A stretch of 64,000 nt of DNA from Flavobacterium sp. N3904 (GTDB lineage Bacteria; Bacteroidota; Bacteroidia; Flavobacteriales; Flavobacteriaceae): the NCBI RefSeq assembly GCF_025947305.1, contig NZ_CP110009.1:4133501-4197500 (forward strand). The letters run 5' to 3'. Shown piece by piece: positions 36,960-45,875 of this stretch (position 1 is its first letter; each line of letters begins with the position of its first letter). Both the position numbers and the translations under genes were made by a program. The notes under the pieces were generated by a model. It made no database searches, was not told where the DNA came from, and worked only from the letters and a program-made list of their open reading frames with translations.

Positions 36960-37013
36960 AACATTTTTAAAAAAGAGATTGTCTGATTTTATTAGAGTTG
37001 CAGTCCTATTGGA

Positions 37014-37042
37014 CAAAAAAAAAATCCGCTAAAGCGGATTTT
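37014..37042 (-). terminator. Terminator of the coiled-coil protein gene
   Basis: A 9-bp stem, AAAATCCGC with GCGGATTTT and a 4-nt loop, followed on the minus strand by about 11 T. Confidence 0.85.
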
Positions 37043-37072
37043 CAAAATAAATTGGTTTTAGTTTTGTTTTAG

Positions 37073-37100
37073 TAAAGATAGATATTTAAAGATAGATATT
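37073..37100. repeat. 14-bp perfect tandem duplication at the 3' end of the coiled-coil gene
   Basis: TAAAGATAGATATT occurs twice in direct succession (37073-37086 and 37087-37100). The second copy overlaps the last base of the stop codon. Probably a slippage product without function. Confidence 0.8.
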
Positions 37101-37855
37101 TATTGTTTCGCGGCTTTTTCGGCTGCTATTTTAGCTTCAGCTGCTGCTTTTTTCTCAGCTTCAGCTGTAGCTTTTGCAATTTGCTCTTCTAATAGTGTTG
37201 ATTTTTGCAAAGCTTCTTTTGCTGATTCAGCTAATTTTGCATCTGCTTCAGCTTTTTCTTTTTTGAGTTTTTCGACATCTTTTGATAATTTTTCTTGAGC
37301 ATCTTTAGCTTTTTCAGCTTCTTTCTCATATGAAGCTATTTTTTCTTTGGAAATTTTTTCAGCTTCTTCTGCTGCTTTTTTATCAGCTTCCGCTTTTGCT
37401 TTGGCAGCAACAGCAGCTTCTTTGGCAGCTTTTGCATCAGCTTCGGCTTTTGCTTTAGCCTCTATGGCTGCTACTCTTGCAGCTTCCTTAGATTCAGCTG
37501 CTCCTTTTGCATCCGCTTCCGCTTTTGCTTTTGCAGCAATTGCAGCTTCTTTTGCCGCAGCTATTTTGGCTTGCTCTGCCGCTTTTTTGTCAGCCTCCGC
37601 TTTTGCTTTTGCAGCTTTTTCTTCTGCCACTTTGGCTTCGGCAAGTGCTTTTTTTTCAGTTTCAATTTTTGCTAAATATGCTTTTTCTTGATCTTTTAAA
37701 TCTTGCATTTGTTTTTTAAAATCAATTGGAGCAGTTGTCGTCACGGTTTCTTTTGTAATAACTTCGGAAGTAGTTTCAGTACTACTGGACTCTTGGGCAA
37801 AGAAAACTGGAGTTACAAATAGAAAAGCAATAATAAAACATATTTTTAATTTCAT
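37100..37855 (-). CDS. Secreted Ala/Lys/Glu-rich coiled-coil protein (TolA-like middle region)
   Basis: 251 residues. A signal peptide (about 1-20, FFA|Q), a Thr/Ser-rich segment (21-45), then about 200 residues of nearly continuous coiled coil. It carries repeating AKAKAEADAKAA units of the kind found in TolA and other periplasmic spacer proteins. There is no lipobox, no C-terminal domain and no membrane anchor other than the signal peptide. Probably a periplasmic rod. The similarity to TolA is compositional and does not prove a Tol function. Confidence 0.75.
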   Translation of the reverse strand: MKLKICFIIAFLFVTPVFFAQESSSTETTSEVITKETVTTTAPIDFKKQMQDLKDQEKAYLAKIETEKKALAEAKVAEEKAAKAKAEADKKAAEQAKIAAAKEAAIAAKAKAEADAKGAAESKEAARVAAIEAKAKAEADAKAAKEAAVAAKAKAEADKKAAEEAEKISKEKIASYEKEAEKAKDAQEKLSKDVEKLKKEKAEADAKLAESAKEALQKSTLLEEQIAKATAEAEKKAAAEAKIAAEKAAKQ

Positions 37856-37898
37856 GATTTAGTGGTATTTGGTTTGACATTTATAATTTTGGTTGAAA

Positions 37899-37906
37899 CA
37901 AATATA
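37899..37906 (-). promoter_or_regulatory. -7 promoter element of the coiled-coil protein gene
   Basis: Minus-strand TATATTTG fits TAnnTTTG, 43 nt before the ATG. Confidence 0.45.
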
Positions 37907-38094
37907 ACTTTTTTTTCATTTTTCTGTATTTTTATTCATAAATTTTTTCTAAATTTTTCTAACAATCGTAATTTTTTTTCGTAATGAATTGTTTTTAGAA
38001 AGAAAACCTATGAAAATTTTTCTATATATGTTATTTTACTGTACAAACTAATAAATATTTTTTAAAGCCTCCTTTAACAACAAAAAAAAATGCA

Positions 38095-38128
38095 AAAAAA
38101 AATCTACCAACTTTGATAGATTTTTTTT
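38095..38128 (-). terminator. Terminator of the SPFH protein gene
   Basis: AAAAAATCTA and TAGATTTTTT pair with one mismatch near the loop; long T tracts lie on both strands, 18 bp after the stop. Confidence 0.75.
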
Positions 38129-38145
38129 AATACTTAAAACACAAA

Positions 38146-40059
38146 TTATTTTTCTTTTTTTGGTATTTCTTTACTTTTATCGGTGTCCATCATTTCCATG
38201 AGTTTCAAACCAAGTAGTCCACTCATAGAACCATCTGTCCCATTTGTGCCAGAAATAAGGACATCGGGAATCACTTTGATTTTTCCTTTGCCTATTTCTT
38301 CGGTTATTTTGTATTTTGTAAAATTATCACCACCCATTGCAGAAACTTGTAGTTGGTATGCCTCAGCAGTTGACTTACCAATTGCCATAATCTTCTCTGC
38401 TTCGGCAAGACCTGTTTTAGATATTCTTTCGGCTTCGGCACTTGCAGTAAGTTTAGTTGCTTCGGCTTGTGCGCCTGCTCTTGCTTTGGTAGCTTCGGCT
38501 TCAGCATTGGCACGCATTTTAGTGGCCTCAGCTTCGGCATTTACATTTAGTTTCAAACTTGTAGCATCTCCTTCAGCTTTTTTGACGGTTGCATCAGCAG
38601 TACGCTGTGCGATTTCAACACTTTGTGATGCTTTTACAATTTCTTTTTGCATATCAGCAATGGCAGTTTCTTTTTCCATTCCTTGGCGTTGTTCTTGTGC
38701 CATTTTTTGAGTTTGATAGGTTTTTTGCTCTTCTTCGGCAATTTTTCTATCTGTTAATGTCTTCATCAGTGATTCTGGCGGAACAATGTCTCCTATTAAG
38801 GTATCAACAGCATTAACATTGTACTCGTCTAATACGACTTTGATATGGTTTTTGGCCGATTCTTGGCGTTCTTTTCTGGTGGAAAGAAATGAAATCACAT
38901 CACTTTCTTGAGCAGAGTTTCTAAAATAATTTCCGATGGTTGGTTCCAAAACTTGAGAAACTAGGTTGTTCATGCTTCCAAAGCGGGCAATTACCTTTGG
39001 TGCTTCATTGGCAGGAACGTGAATAATTTGAGACACATCCAAATTGAAAGGAAAACCATCTTTGGAACGAACCGTAATCGTAGATAGATTTTGGTCTAGA
39101 TTATGTGATTCGCTCCTGGCATCGGCCCAGTTCAAAACCAAGTTGGTTGTAGGGACGGGTTCTAATTTTGTAGTGTATTTATTAAGTGCATATTTCCCTG
39201 GTCCAAAAGGTTCCATCCAAACGCCTCGTTGTCCTTTTGAAACTATATTTCCATGTTTGAACGTATCTCCGGTTACATCTTGTCCGTCTTCTCCGATATA
39301 AGAAATTACAACACCTACATAACCAATAGGTACGTCTGTCATAGGAGTTTGTTCGATTTGTATCGCCCAAGAGTTGATGTAATATGATCCTGCAAGCATC
39401 ACTTGAGGTTGTAATCCACGATTTCCTCCTTTTTTTAGGAATTGATCAAAATCTTGAAAATTATTGTGACCTTCAACAAATTTACCGGCAATTTGTCCAA
39501 TCGGAATGGGTTCTCCGTCCATGGCAGTTACAATCCCTACCATATTTTCAGAAATTACAATTTGAGGAGAAATCACGACTTCAAACAAATGCGTATTAAT
39601 ACGGTATGATCCTGTTGTAATAAAAGCAGATTGCCTTCCTTTTTGGCCTCCATTATCAAGGAATAAAGTAGCGTCCTGAAAATTATCCGAACTCACCTTT
39701 TGAGCCAGAATGCGTCCAGTTGGAATTTCGGCACCATCTTTGCTTAATAACAATCCTATATTTCCTTCTGGTATAATGGTAAAGGATGCCATGTCAATTC
39801 CATATTGCCAAGGCCACATAGCCCAATACAATCCTGGAGCAAGGGTTTTGGCTTGGTAACCAGCTTCTCCTTTTGTAGCGATAATTCTGCCGTCTGGTAA
39901 AGATTTATCAGCGCCAAAAAGAACAAATTTCTTGGTAACCAATCCGATTTTGTTTTCTGGAACGATTACCATTCCAAAGAAAACACGTAAAACAAATTTG
40001 TAAAAAAGTAAGGATAAAACGATTAAGAATATCCACCAATAGGTAAGAAAAAATAGCAT
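38146..40059 (-). CDS. SPFH/flotillin-like membrane protein with tandem N-terminal repeats
   Basis: 637 residues. An N-terminal membrane helix (about 5-30) is followed by four related segments of about 65-85 residues (about 33-95, 95-170, 170-255 and 255-320). Each opens with a P-x-x-x-[IV]G pattern, and two carry NFQD...FL..GG..G.Q...G.Y.IN. The SPFH/band-7 core then follows (about 320-440, VRSKDGFPFNLDVSQIIHV). A long coiled coil rich in AEAEATK (about 455-570) and a short C-terminal domain close the protein. Flotillin-like proteins form oligomeric membrane scaffolds. Single gene between promoter and terminator. Confidence 0.88.
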   Translation of the reverse strand: MLFFLTYWWIFLIVLSLLFYKFVLRVFFGMVIVPENKIGLVTKKFVLFGADKSLPDGRIIATKGEAGYQAKTLAPGLYWAMWPWQYGIDMASFTIIPEGNIGLLLSKDGAEIPTGRILAQKVSSDNFQDATLFLDNGGQKGRQSAFITTGSYRINTHLFEVVISPQIVISENMVGIVTAMDGEPIPIGQIAGKFVEGHNNFQDFDQFLKKGGNRGLQPQVMLAGSYYINSWAIQIEQTPMTDVPIGYVGVVISYIGEDGQDVTGDTFKHGNIVSKGQRGVWMEPFGPGKYALNKYTTKLEPVPTTNLVLNWADARSESHNLDQNLSTITVRSKDGFPFNLDVSQIIHVPANEAPKVIARFGSMNNLVSQVLEPTIGNYFRNSAQESDVISFLSTRKERQESAKNHIKVVLDEYNVNAVDTLIGDIVPPESLMKTLTDRKIAEEEQKTYQTQKMAQEQRQGMEKETAIADMQKEIVKASQSVEIAQRTADATVKKAEGDATSLKLNVNAEAEATKMRANAEAEATKARAGAQAEATKLTASAEAERISKTGLAEAEKIMAIGKSTAEAYQLQVSAMGGDNFTKYKITEEIGKGKIKVIPDVLISGTNGTDGSMSGLLGLKLMEMMDTDKSKEIPKKEK

Positions 40060-40079
40060 AGCGGTTAAGGTTTAGATTA

Positions 40080-40087
40080 CAAACATA
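40080..40087 (-). promoter_or_regulatory. -7 promoter element of the SPFH gene
   Basis: Minus-strand TATGTTTG fits TAnnTTTG, 20 nt before the ATG. Confidence 0.5.
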
Positions 40088-40268
40088 ATTTAAATTTTCT
40101 TTAGTTTCATTCTAAATTTCAAAATAAAATATTCCATTTTTTTTCATTAACAAGGCAATTATTTAGTTCAAAACAATCTATTTTTTTGGCTATTCTAATT
40201 CAAAGAATTATACTTAAATAAACGTCGTTTTCTCTATGTCGTTTTACTTTTTCTTATTAACTATTTGG

Positions 40269-40276
40269 TATATTTG
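40269..40276 (+). promoter_or_regulatory. -7 promoter element of the CotH-like gene
   Basis: TATATTTG fits TAnnTTTG, 16 nt before the ATG at 40293. Confidence 0.5.
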
Positions 40277-40292
40277 GGAAAATAAATAAAAA

Positions 40293-42365
40293 ATGAAAAA
40301 AAAATACTTTTTAAACGCAAATTTGGTTTCAAAAATCTTTCTGGTTTTTGTTTTGATAATTTCAGTGAATGCAAATTCTCAGACTTTTACAGATAGCAAC
40401 CTTCCTATTGTCCTTATAACAACAGATACTGATCCAAATACTGGACAACCACTTGAGATTCTAGACGATCCCAGAATTCTGGCCAGTATGAAAATAATTA
40501 AACATCCAGATGGAAGCAGAAATTATTTGACCGATAGCAATAGCGCTGCATACTTAAATTATAATGGTAGAATTAATATTGAAATACGGGGATCTAGCTC
40601 ACAGACGCTTCCTAAAAAACCTTATGGACTAACTACCCTAAAATCAGACAATATAAGCAATAATAATGTTAGTTTATTAGGCATGCCAAGTGAGAACGAT
40701 TGGATTTTGAATTCACTTGCTTTTGACCCATCTTTGATAAGAGATTATTTGTCTTATAATTTATCCAATAACATGGGAGATTATGCATCAAGGACAGCTT
40801 ACTGTGAAGTTGTAATAAATAGCGTCTATGCAGGTTTGTATCTTTTGCAGGAAAAAATAAAATCAAATTCAAGCAGGGTTAATGTTTTAAAAATAGGAAC
40901 TTCGGATATAGCCTTTCCTAATGTAACTGGTGGATATATTACAAAAACCGACAAGACTACAGGCGGCGATCCAATTGCATGGACTATGAGTTCTTATCAT
41001 GAAAATGCCAGTTTTATTCACGAATTGCCAAAACCCGCATCGGTTACTTCGGATCAAAATACATATATTCATGATCAATTTTTAAAATTAGAAACTACTG
41101 CAAGTGACAGCGACCCTAACTTAATTACAGGTTACCCATCTGTTATTGATGTACCTTCTTTTGTTGATTTCATGTTAATTAATGAATTGGCTTCAAACGT
41201 AGACGCCTATCAATACAGTACTTATTATCATAAGGATAAAGGTGGGAAATTAAGAGCAGGTCCCATTTGGGATTTTAATTTGACTTATGGCAATGATTTG
41301 TTTCAATGGGGTTTTGATAGAAGCAAAACAAACGTATGGCAGTTTTCTAATGGAGATAATGAAGGCGCAAAATTCTGGACAGATTTGTTCAATAATACCA
41401 CTTATAAATGCTATATGGCAAAAAGATGGAATGATTTAATTCAATCCGGACACCCCTTCAATGAGACACAAATTTCGAATTTTATTGATCAAACGGTAAA
41501 TTATATTAGTGAAGCTACCATCAGGGAAAATCAAAGATGGTCTACAATCCCTAACCATGCCCAAGAAATAATTGGTATTAAGAGTTTTATTTCGAGTAGA
41601 ATTTCTTGGATGAATACTAATTTAGGATCTTTTTCAGGATGTAACTCAGTAGTAAAACCGGCACTTGTTATTTCTAAAATTAATTATAATCCAAGTATTT
41701 CAACAAGTTTTCCGATTAGCAATGATTTGGAATTTATTGAAATTACCAATATGGAAAACACAACGGTGGATTTGACGGGAGTCTATTTCAAAGAATTAGG
41801 ACTGACGTATCAATTTCCTGCAAACTCTCAAATTCTGGCCAACTCAAGTATCTATCTTACAAGCAATATGACCAGCTTTAATGCAAAATATGATCAAACC
41901 GCTTTTGGGCAATTTACCAGAAATTTATCGAATTCTTCCCAAAAAATTGTATTGGCAGATGGTTTTGGAAACACAATTGATACTGTTGAATATTTTGATG
42001 CTGCTCCTTGGGCGACACAAGCAGATGGTAATGGAAGTTATCTCAAACTTATAGATACTGCATTAGACAACAATTTGGCTTCAAGCTGGGTGGCAATTTC
42101 TGATGCAACTTTATCGACTTCGTCATTTGAAGTCTCGAATTCATTATCCGTTTATCCAAATCCTGTAACAAATGTTTTAAATATTGAATCCAAAAAACCA
42201 ATTATTGGAATAAAAGTATTCAACATTTTGGGAACTTTGATTAATGAAAAAAAAGGAAATTCAGAAATTAAAAATTATGACTTGACCAATTATTCTAGTG
42301 GCGTTTATTTTATAACATTATATAATGATGAAGGCTTTGTGACAAAAAAAATAATAAAGAAATAA
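40293..42365 (+). CDS. Secreted CotH-kinase-family protein with lamin-tail domain and T9SS sorting tail
   Basis: 690 residues. Signal peptide (about 1-29), CotH domain (about 90-440) with IEIRGSSSQTLPKKPYGL, the ATP-fold elements LLQEKIK and the motif GPIWDFNLTYGN. A lamin-tail-like beta domain (about 455-600, LEFIEITNMENTTVDLTG) and a T9SS type A tail (about 620-690, VYPNPVTNVLNIES, ending KKIIKK) follow. Spore-coat CotH is a protein kinase with a DxD-type motif. Here the second Asp of the equivalent WDFD is Asn, so kinase activity is uncertain. In other bacteria such secreted CotH proteins accompany cell-surface or cellulosome-like systems. KirBac follows 15 bp later. Confidence 0.88.
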   Translation: MKKKYFLNANLVSKIFLVFVLIISVNANSQTFTDSNLPIVLITTDTDPNTGQPLEILDDPRILASMKIIKHPDGSRNYLTDSNSAAYLNYNGRINIEIRGSSSQTLPKKPYGLTTLKSDNISNNNVSLLGMPSENDWILNSLAFDPSLIRDYLSYNLSNNMGDYASRTAYCEVVINSVYAGLYLLQEKIKSNSSRVNVLKIGTSDIAFPNVTGGYITKTDKTTGGDPIAWTMSSYHENASFIHELPKPASVTSDQNTYIHDQFLKLETTASDSDPNLITGYPSVIDVPSFVDFMLINELASNVDAYQYSTYYHKDKGGKLRAGPIWDFNLTYGNDLFQWGFDRSKTNVWQFSNGDNEGAKFWTDLFNNTTYKCYMAKRWNDLIQSGHPFNETQISNFIDQTVNYISEATIRENQRWSTIPNHAQEIIGIKSFISSRISWMNTNLGSFSGCNSVVKPALVISKINYNPSISTSFPISNDLEFIEITNMENTTVDLTGVYFKELGLTYQFPANSQILANSSIYLTSNMTSFNAKYDQTAFGQFTRNLSNSSQKIVLADGFGNTIDTVEYFDAAPWATQADGNGSYLKLIDTALDNNLASSWVAISDATLSTSSFEVSNSLSVYPNPVTNVLNIESKKPIIGIKVFNILGTLINEKKGNSEIKNYDLTNYSSGVYFITLYNDEGFVTKKIIKK

Positions 42366-42380
42366 TATAGGATATTTATT

Positions 42381-43343
42381 ATGGCATTATTTGATCGATT
42401 GAATTTAAAAGCCAAATCGCTTGTCAATACAGGATTTGGTAGCAGTGCATCCAGTTATGGAGGGAGGTTCATCAATAAAGATGGCTCTGTAAATTCGGTT
42501 AAAAAAGGAATTGGATTTCTGGATAGAATCAGTTGGTATCATACCATGCTAGATATGTCTTCTTGGAAATTCCTTTCTATTCTGTTGTTGTTTTATGTTA
42601 CTATTAATTTTGTATTTGCTTTACTCTATTTTGGCATTGGAATTGAGCATCTCAATGGAATTGCAACTACAGACGATGTTTGGGTACAATTTGGACAGGC
42701 TTATTTCTTTAGTGCACAGACCTTTACCACAGTAGGATATGGACATATAAGCCCAACCGGTTTTTACACTAGTGCATTATCTTCGGCAGAAGCACTAATT
42801 GGTTTGTTGAGTTTTGCTATTGCCACTGGTCTTTTTTTTGGTAGGTTCAGTAAGCCTTCTATTTTTTTGAAATTTTCGCATAATGCAATCATTGCTCCTT
42901 TTAATGATGGAAAAGCATTAATGTTTCGGCTTGCTCCTTATAAAAACACCAACTATATTGATGCCGAAGTGAATGTGACTCTTGGAATGCGAATTGAAGA
43001 AAATGGAGTTATGACTAATAAATTTTACACTTTGGATTTGGAATATCAAAGAATAAATTCGCTGGCGCTGAGTTGGACTTTGGTTCATCCGATTACCAGT
43101 GAAAGTCCTTTGTGGGAATTGGCTGCATCTGATTATGATTCGATTTTAGGTGAAATCATTGTGATTATTAAAACTTTTGATGATATGTTTAGTACCACGG
43201 TCGCAACTCGCACTTCCTATACTTTTGAAGAAGTGGTTTATGGAGCTAAATTTAAGCCGATGTATACTCGAAGCGAAAATAACAAAAGCACCATTCTGGA
43301 TTTGGGGCTGTTAAATTCGTTTGATAAAATTGTTATGGATTAG
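42381..43343 (+). CDS. KirBac-type inward-rectifier potassium channel
   Basis: 320 residues. A slide-helix region with YHTMLDMSSWKF, TM1 (about 62-86), a pore loop with the selectivity filter TVGYGH (117-122), TM2 (about 130-152) and a cytoplasmic immunoglobulin-like Kir domain (about 165-310, with LMFRLAPYKNTNYIDAEV). The filter TVGYG predicts potassium selectivity. It starts 15 bp after the CotH stop, so it is probably co-transcribed. Its last 11 bp overlap the end of the converging sirtuin gene. Confidence 0.95.
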   Translation: MALFDRLNLKAKSLVNTGFGSSASSYGGRFINKDGSVNSVKKGIGFLDRISWYHTMLDMSSWKFLSILLLFYVTINFVFALLYFGIGIEHLNGIATTDDVWVQFGQAYFFSAQTFTTVGYGHISPTGFYTSALSSAEALIGLLSFAIATGLFFGRFSKPSIFLKFSHNAIIAPFNDGKALMFRLAPYKNTNYIDAEVNVTLGMRIEENGVMTNKFYTLDLEYQRINSLALSWTLVHPITSESPLWELAASDYDSILGEIIVIIKTFDDMFSTTVATRTSYTFEEVVYGAKFKPMYTRSENNKSTILDLGLLNSFDKIVMD

Positions 43344-44025
43344 CGAGTAGTTTTTCTTTTAAAATACGAACACCATCAGAAGCGATATTCGGGATTACGT
43401 GAAGAGGGTTTCTAAGATTTGGAATTTTTATGGGTTTTGGATCAATATAATAGATTGGAATTTCTTTTCGGGTAAAATCTATTAATCCAGCAGCAGGATA
43501 AACTTGTAAAGAAGTACCAATTACTGCAAAATAATCAGCTTGTTCTGTTATTTCTATCGCTTCTTCCAAAGCGGGTACTTGTTCTCCAAACCATACTATA
43601 TGAGGACGAAGCTGATTTCCTTGTTGGTCAACGTCACCAAAATTCAAATCGTTGGGCCAATCTAGGATATAATTTTCATTTTTGGAACTTCGTACTTTTA
43701 ATAATTCGCCATGCAAATGAGTAATTTTTGTACTTCCTGCTCGTTCATGCAAATCATCCACATTTTGGGTGATGATGTAAACATCAAAATCTTTTTCCAA
43801 TTCGGCCAAAATCTGATGCCCAAAATTGGGTTGTACATTTTTTAATTGCTGGCGTCTTTGGTTGTAAAAATCAAGTACCAAAGCAGGATTTTTATACCAG
43901 CCTTCGGGAGTTGCGACATCCATTACGTTATGGCCTTCCCATAAACCATCGCTGTCACGGAATGTTTTGATTCCGCTCTCGGCACTAATTCCTGCCCCGG
44001 TAAGAACAACTAATTTCTTTTTCAT
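43333..44025 (-). CDS. Sir2-family NAD-dependent protein deacylase lacking the zinc-finger cysteines
   Basis: 230 residues from the ATG at 44025 (MKKKLVVLTGAG); a longer start adds four residues. Sirtuin motifs: GAGISAESGI, FRDSDGLW, TQNVDDLHERAG, catalytic His in HLHGELL, and IGTSLQVYPAAG. Y-x-x-R in FYNQRRQQL matches the CobB residues for succinyl/malonyl removal. The segment after the catalytic His (SSKNENYILDWPNDLN and onward), where four zinc-binding Cys normally lie, has no Cys, and the whole 230-residue protein seems to lack Cys. So it is a zinc-free sirtuin. Its 3' end overlaps the KirBac gene by 11 bp. Confidence 0.9.
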   Translation of the reverse strand: MKKKLVVLTGAGISAESGIKTFRDSDGLWEGHNVMDVATPEGWYKNPALVLDFYNQRRQQLKNVQPNFGHQILAELEKDFDVYIITQNVDDLHERAGSTKITHLHGELLKVRSSKNENYILDWPNDLNFGDVDQQGNQLRPHIVWFGEQVPALEEAIEITEQADYFAVIGTSLQVYPAAGLIDFTRKEIPIYYIDPKPIKIPNLRNPLHVIPNIASDGVRILKEKLLANP

Positions 44026-44063
44026 CTGTAAACACATTAGATTATAAAGCTACTCTTTTTTAG

Positions 44064-44071
44064 TATTTTTG
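44064..44071 (+). promoter_or_regulatory. -7 promoter element of trmH
   Basis: TATTTTTG fits TAnnTTTG, 17 nt before the ATG at 44089. Confidence 0.5.
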
Positions 44072-44088
44072 CCAAAAAATAATCTACA

Positions 44089-44748
44089 ATGATTGATCTC
44101 GATTACCTTACTTTTCTTGAAAATATTTTAACAGACAACAGGAAGGAAAAATTTTTGAAAGTTTTGAAAGATAGAACCAAACATTTTACCATTGCGGTTG
44201 AAGATGTTTTTCAAATGCATAATGCCAGTGCGGTGATGCGAAGTTGTGAGGTTTTTGGAATTCAGGAATTACATGTTATCGAAGAACGTTACGGTAAACG
44301 AATCGATAAAGAAATCGCGATGGGAGCCCAAAAATGGGTTGATATTTCGACTTATGACAATGTTACGAATTGTATTGACACTTTGAAGAATAAAGGATAT
44401 CAAATTATTGCCACCACGCCACACGAGAACGATTGTTTGATGGAGGATTTTGATATTTCAAAACCCAGTGCCTTATTTTTCGGAACCGAGAGAGACGGAC
44501 TATCAGAGGAGATTTTAACGAGAGCGGATGGTTTTCTTAAAATTCCGATGGTTGGTTTTACGGAGAGTTTGAATATCTCAGTTTCGGCGGCTATTATTAT
44601 TCAGAATCTAACGAATCGTTTGCGCAATTCGGATATTGACTGGCAATTGACAGAAGAAGAGATTTTGGTCAAAAGATTGGATTGGGCTAAGAAGTCTATC
44701 AAGGATATAAAGAGGATTGAAGAAAGGTATTATAGCAATGAAAAGTAA
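44089..44748 (+). CDS. trmH: tRNA (guanosine-18) 2'-O-methyltransferase, TrmH/SpoU family
   Basis: 219 residues. SPOUT motifs in order: HNASAVMRSCEVFG (motif 1, with Asn and Arg), FGTERDGLS (motif 2), and IPMVGFTESLNISVSAAI (motif 3), which form the knotted S-adenosylmethionine site. An N-terminal helical extension and a charged C-terminal helix resemble TrmH rather than the shorter TrmL. It would methylate the ribose of G18 in tRNA. The substrate is inferred from family resemblance, since rRNA 2'-O-methyltransferases share the fold. Confidence 0.9.
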   Translation: MIDLDYLTFLENILTDNRKEKFLKVLKDRTKHFTIAVEDVFQMHNASAVMRSCEVFGIQELHVIEERYGKRIDKEIAMGAQKWVDISTYDNVTNCIDTLKNKGYQIIATTPHENDCLMEDFDISKPSALFFGTERDGLSEEILTRADGFLKIPMVGFTESLNISVSAAIIIQNLTNRLRNSDIDWQLTEEEILVKRLDWAKKSIKDIKRIEERYYSNEK

Positions 44749-44775
44749 TTAGATTACAGAAAAAAACCGAAACAA

Positions 44776-45768
44776 ATGACAACAGAATTTCCAGTAACAA
44801 ACTCTACACTCTCAGCAAAAGAACTTAGTGAATTTATTCAGCGGAAGTATAATTTAAGTGAAGGCACCGAATGCAAACTTTTCAGAGCTGGAATGAATCA
44901 CGTTTATATAGTTACGGATATGAAAGAAAAATATGTTTTTCGCGTCTATACTTTTGATTGGAGAACAAAAACAGAAATAGCAGAGGAATTAAGATTGTTA
45001 ATTCATTTAAAGGAAAATAAAACTCCAGTTTCATTCCCAATAGCGGATAATTTAAATGAGTATATTCAAGAATTTAATGCTCCTGAAGGAAAAAGATTTG
45101 GTGTATTATTTTCGTTTGCAGAAGGCACAAAATCAGCAAAATTCACTGCTGAAACAAGTTTTTTTATTGGGCAGGCATTAGCAAAAATTCATAAGTCTGC
45201 TGAGAATTTTCCATTAAACAGAATTGTATATAATAATAAAGTTTTGCTTTTTGATTCCCTTGAGCGAACACGAAAATTCTTTAAAAAAGAAACGGATGAA
45301 ATAAAATTTTTAGAAAGAACTGCCAATTTTCTTCATACTAAATTTAATGAAATTGAGAAAGAGCAAATCAGATATGGGGCAGTTCACCTTGATGTGTGGT
45401 TTGATAATATGCATTTTAATGAAGAAAATAAAGTAACCCTTTTTGATTTTGATTTCTGTGGTAACGGATGGTTGTGCTTGGATATTTCGTACTTTTTGTT
45501 TCAGTTATTCAGCACAAATTTAGACGAGAATGATTATCAGATAAAAGCAGAAAGTTTTCTAAAAGGATACGAAATTATAACTCCAATCACTAAAGAAGAA
45601 AGACGAATTTTGCCCTTTGTTTGTCTCGGAATTATGACATATTATATAAGTATACAATGTGACAGGTATGATAATTGGACAAACATTTTTTTAAATGAAG
45701 ACCATTTAAAAAGATTTGTTGGTACTTTGAAACGATGGATTGTTTATAATGAAATCGAAATTGAATAA
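44776..45768 (+). CDS. Phosphotransferase of the APH/choline-kinase-like fold
   Basis: 330 residues. Protein-kinase-like elements: an N-lobe with MNHVYIVTDMKEKYVFRVY (Lys/Arg strand), a Brenner-type catalytic loop HLDVWFDNMHF (His, Asp and Asn) and the metal-binding motif FDFDFCGNGW (Asp). Members of this group include SrkA-like stress kinases, homoserine kinase and aminoglycoside kinases. Nothing points to drug resistance here. Starts 27 bp after trmH, on the same strand. Substrate unknown. Confidence 0.82.
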   Translation: MTTEFPVTNSTLSAKELSEFIQRKYNLSEGTECKLFRAGMNHVYIVTDMKEKYVFRVYTFDWRTKTEIAEELRLLIHLKENKTPVSFPIADNLNEYIQEFNAPEGKRFGVLFSFAEGTKSAKFTAETSFFIGQALAKIHKSAENFPLNRIVYNNKVLLFDSLERTRKFFKKETDEIKFLERTANFLHTKFNEIEKEQIRYGAVHLDVWFDNMHFNEENKVTLFDFDFCGNGWLCLDISYFLFQLFSTNLDENDYQIKAESFLKGYEIITPITKEERRILPFVCLGIMTYYISIQCDRYDNWTNIFLNEDHLKRFVGTLKRWIVYNEIEIE

Positions 45769-45875
45769 ACTAAGTTTAGTTCTAAATTACTTTTAGCAAG
45801 TAAATGAAGTAAACAGCTTTTCAGATGAAATATTTTTCCTGATTCAATGCTAAAGTTTCTTGATTGCAGAAATGA

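Noticed and set aside
37347..37719. Ala/Ser-rich and Leu-rich plus-strand ORFs
   Set aside because: Antisense of the Ala/Lys/Glu coiled-coil gene; no promoter or start context.
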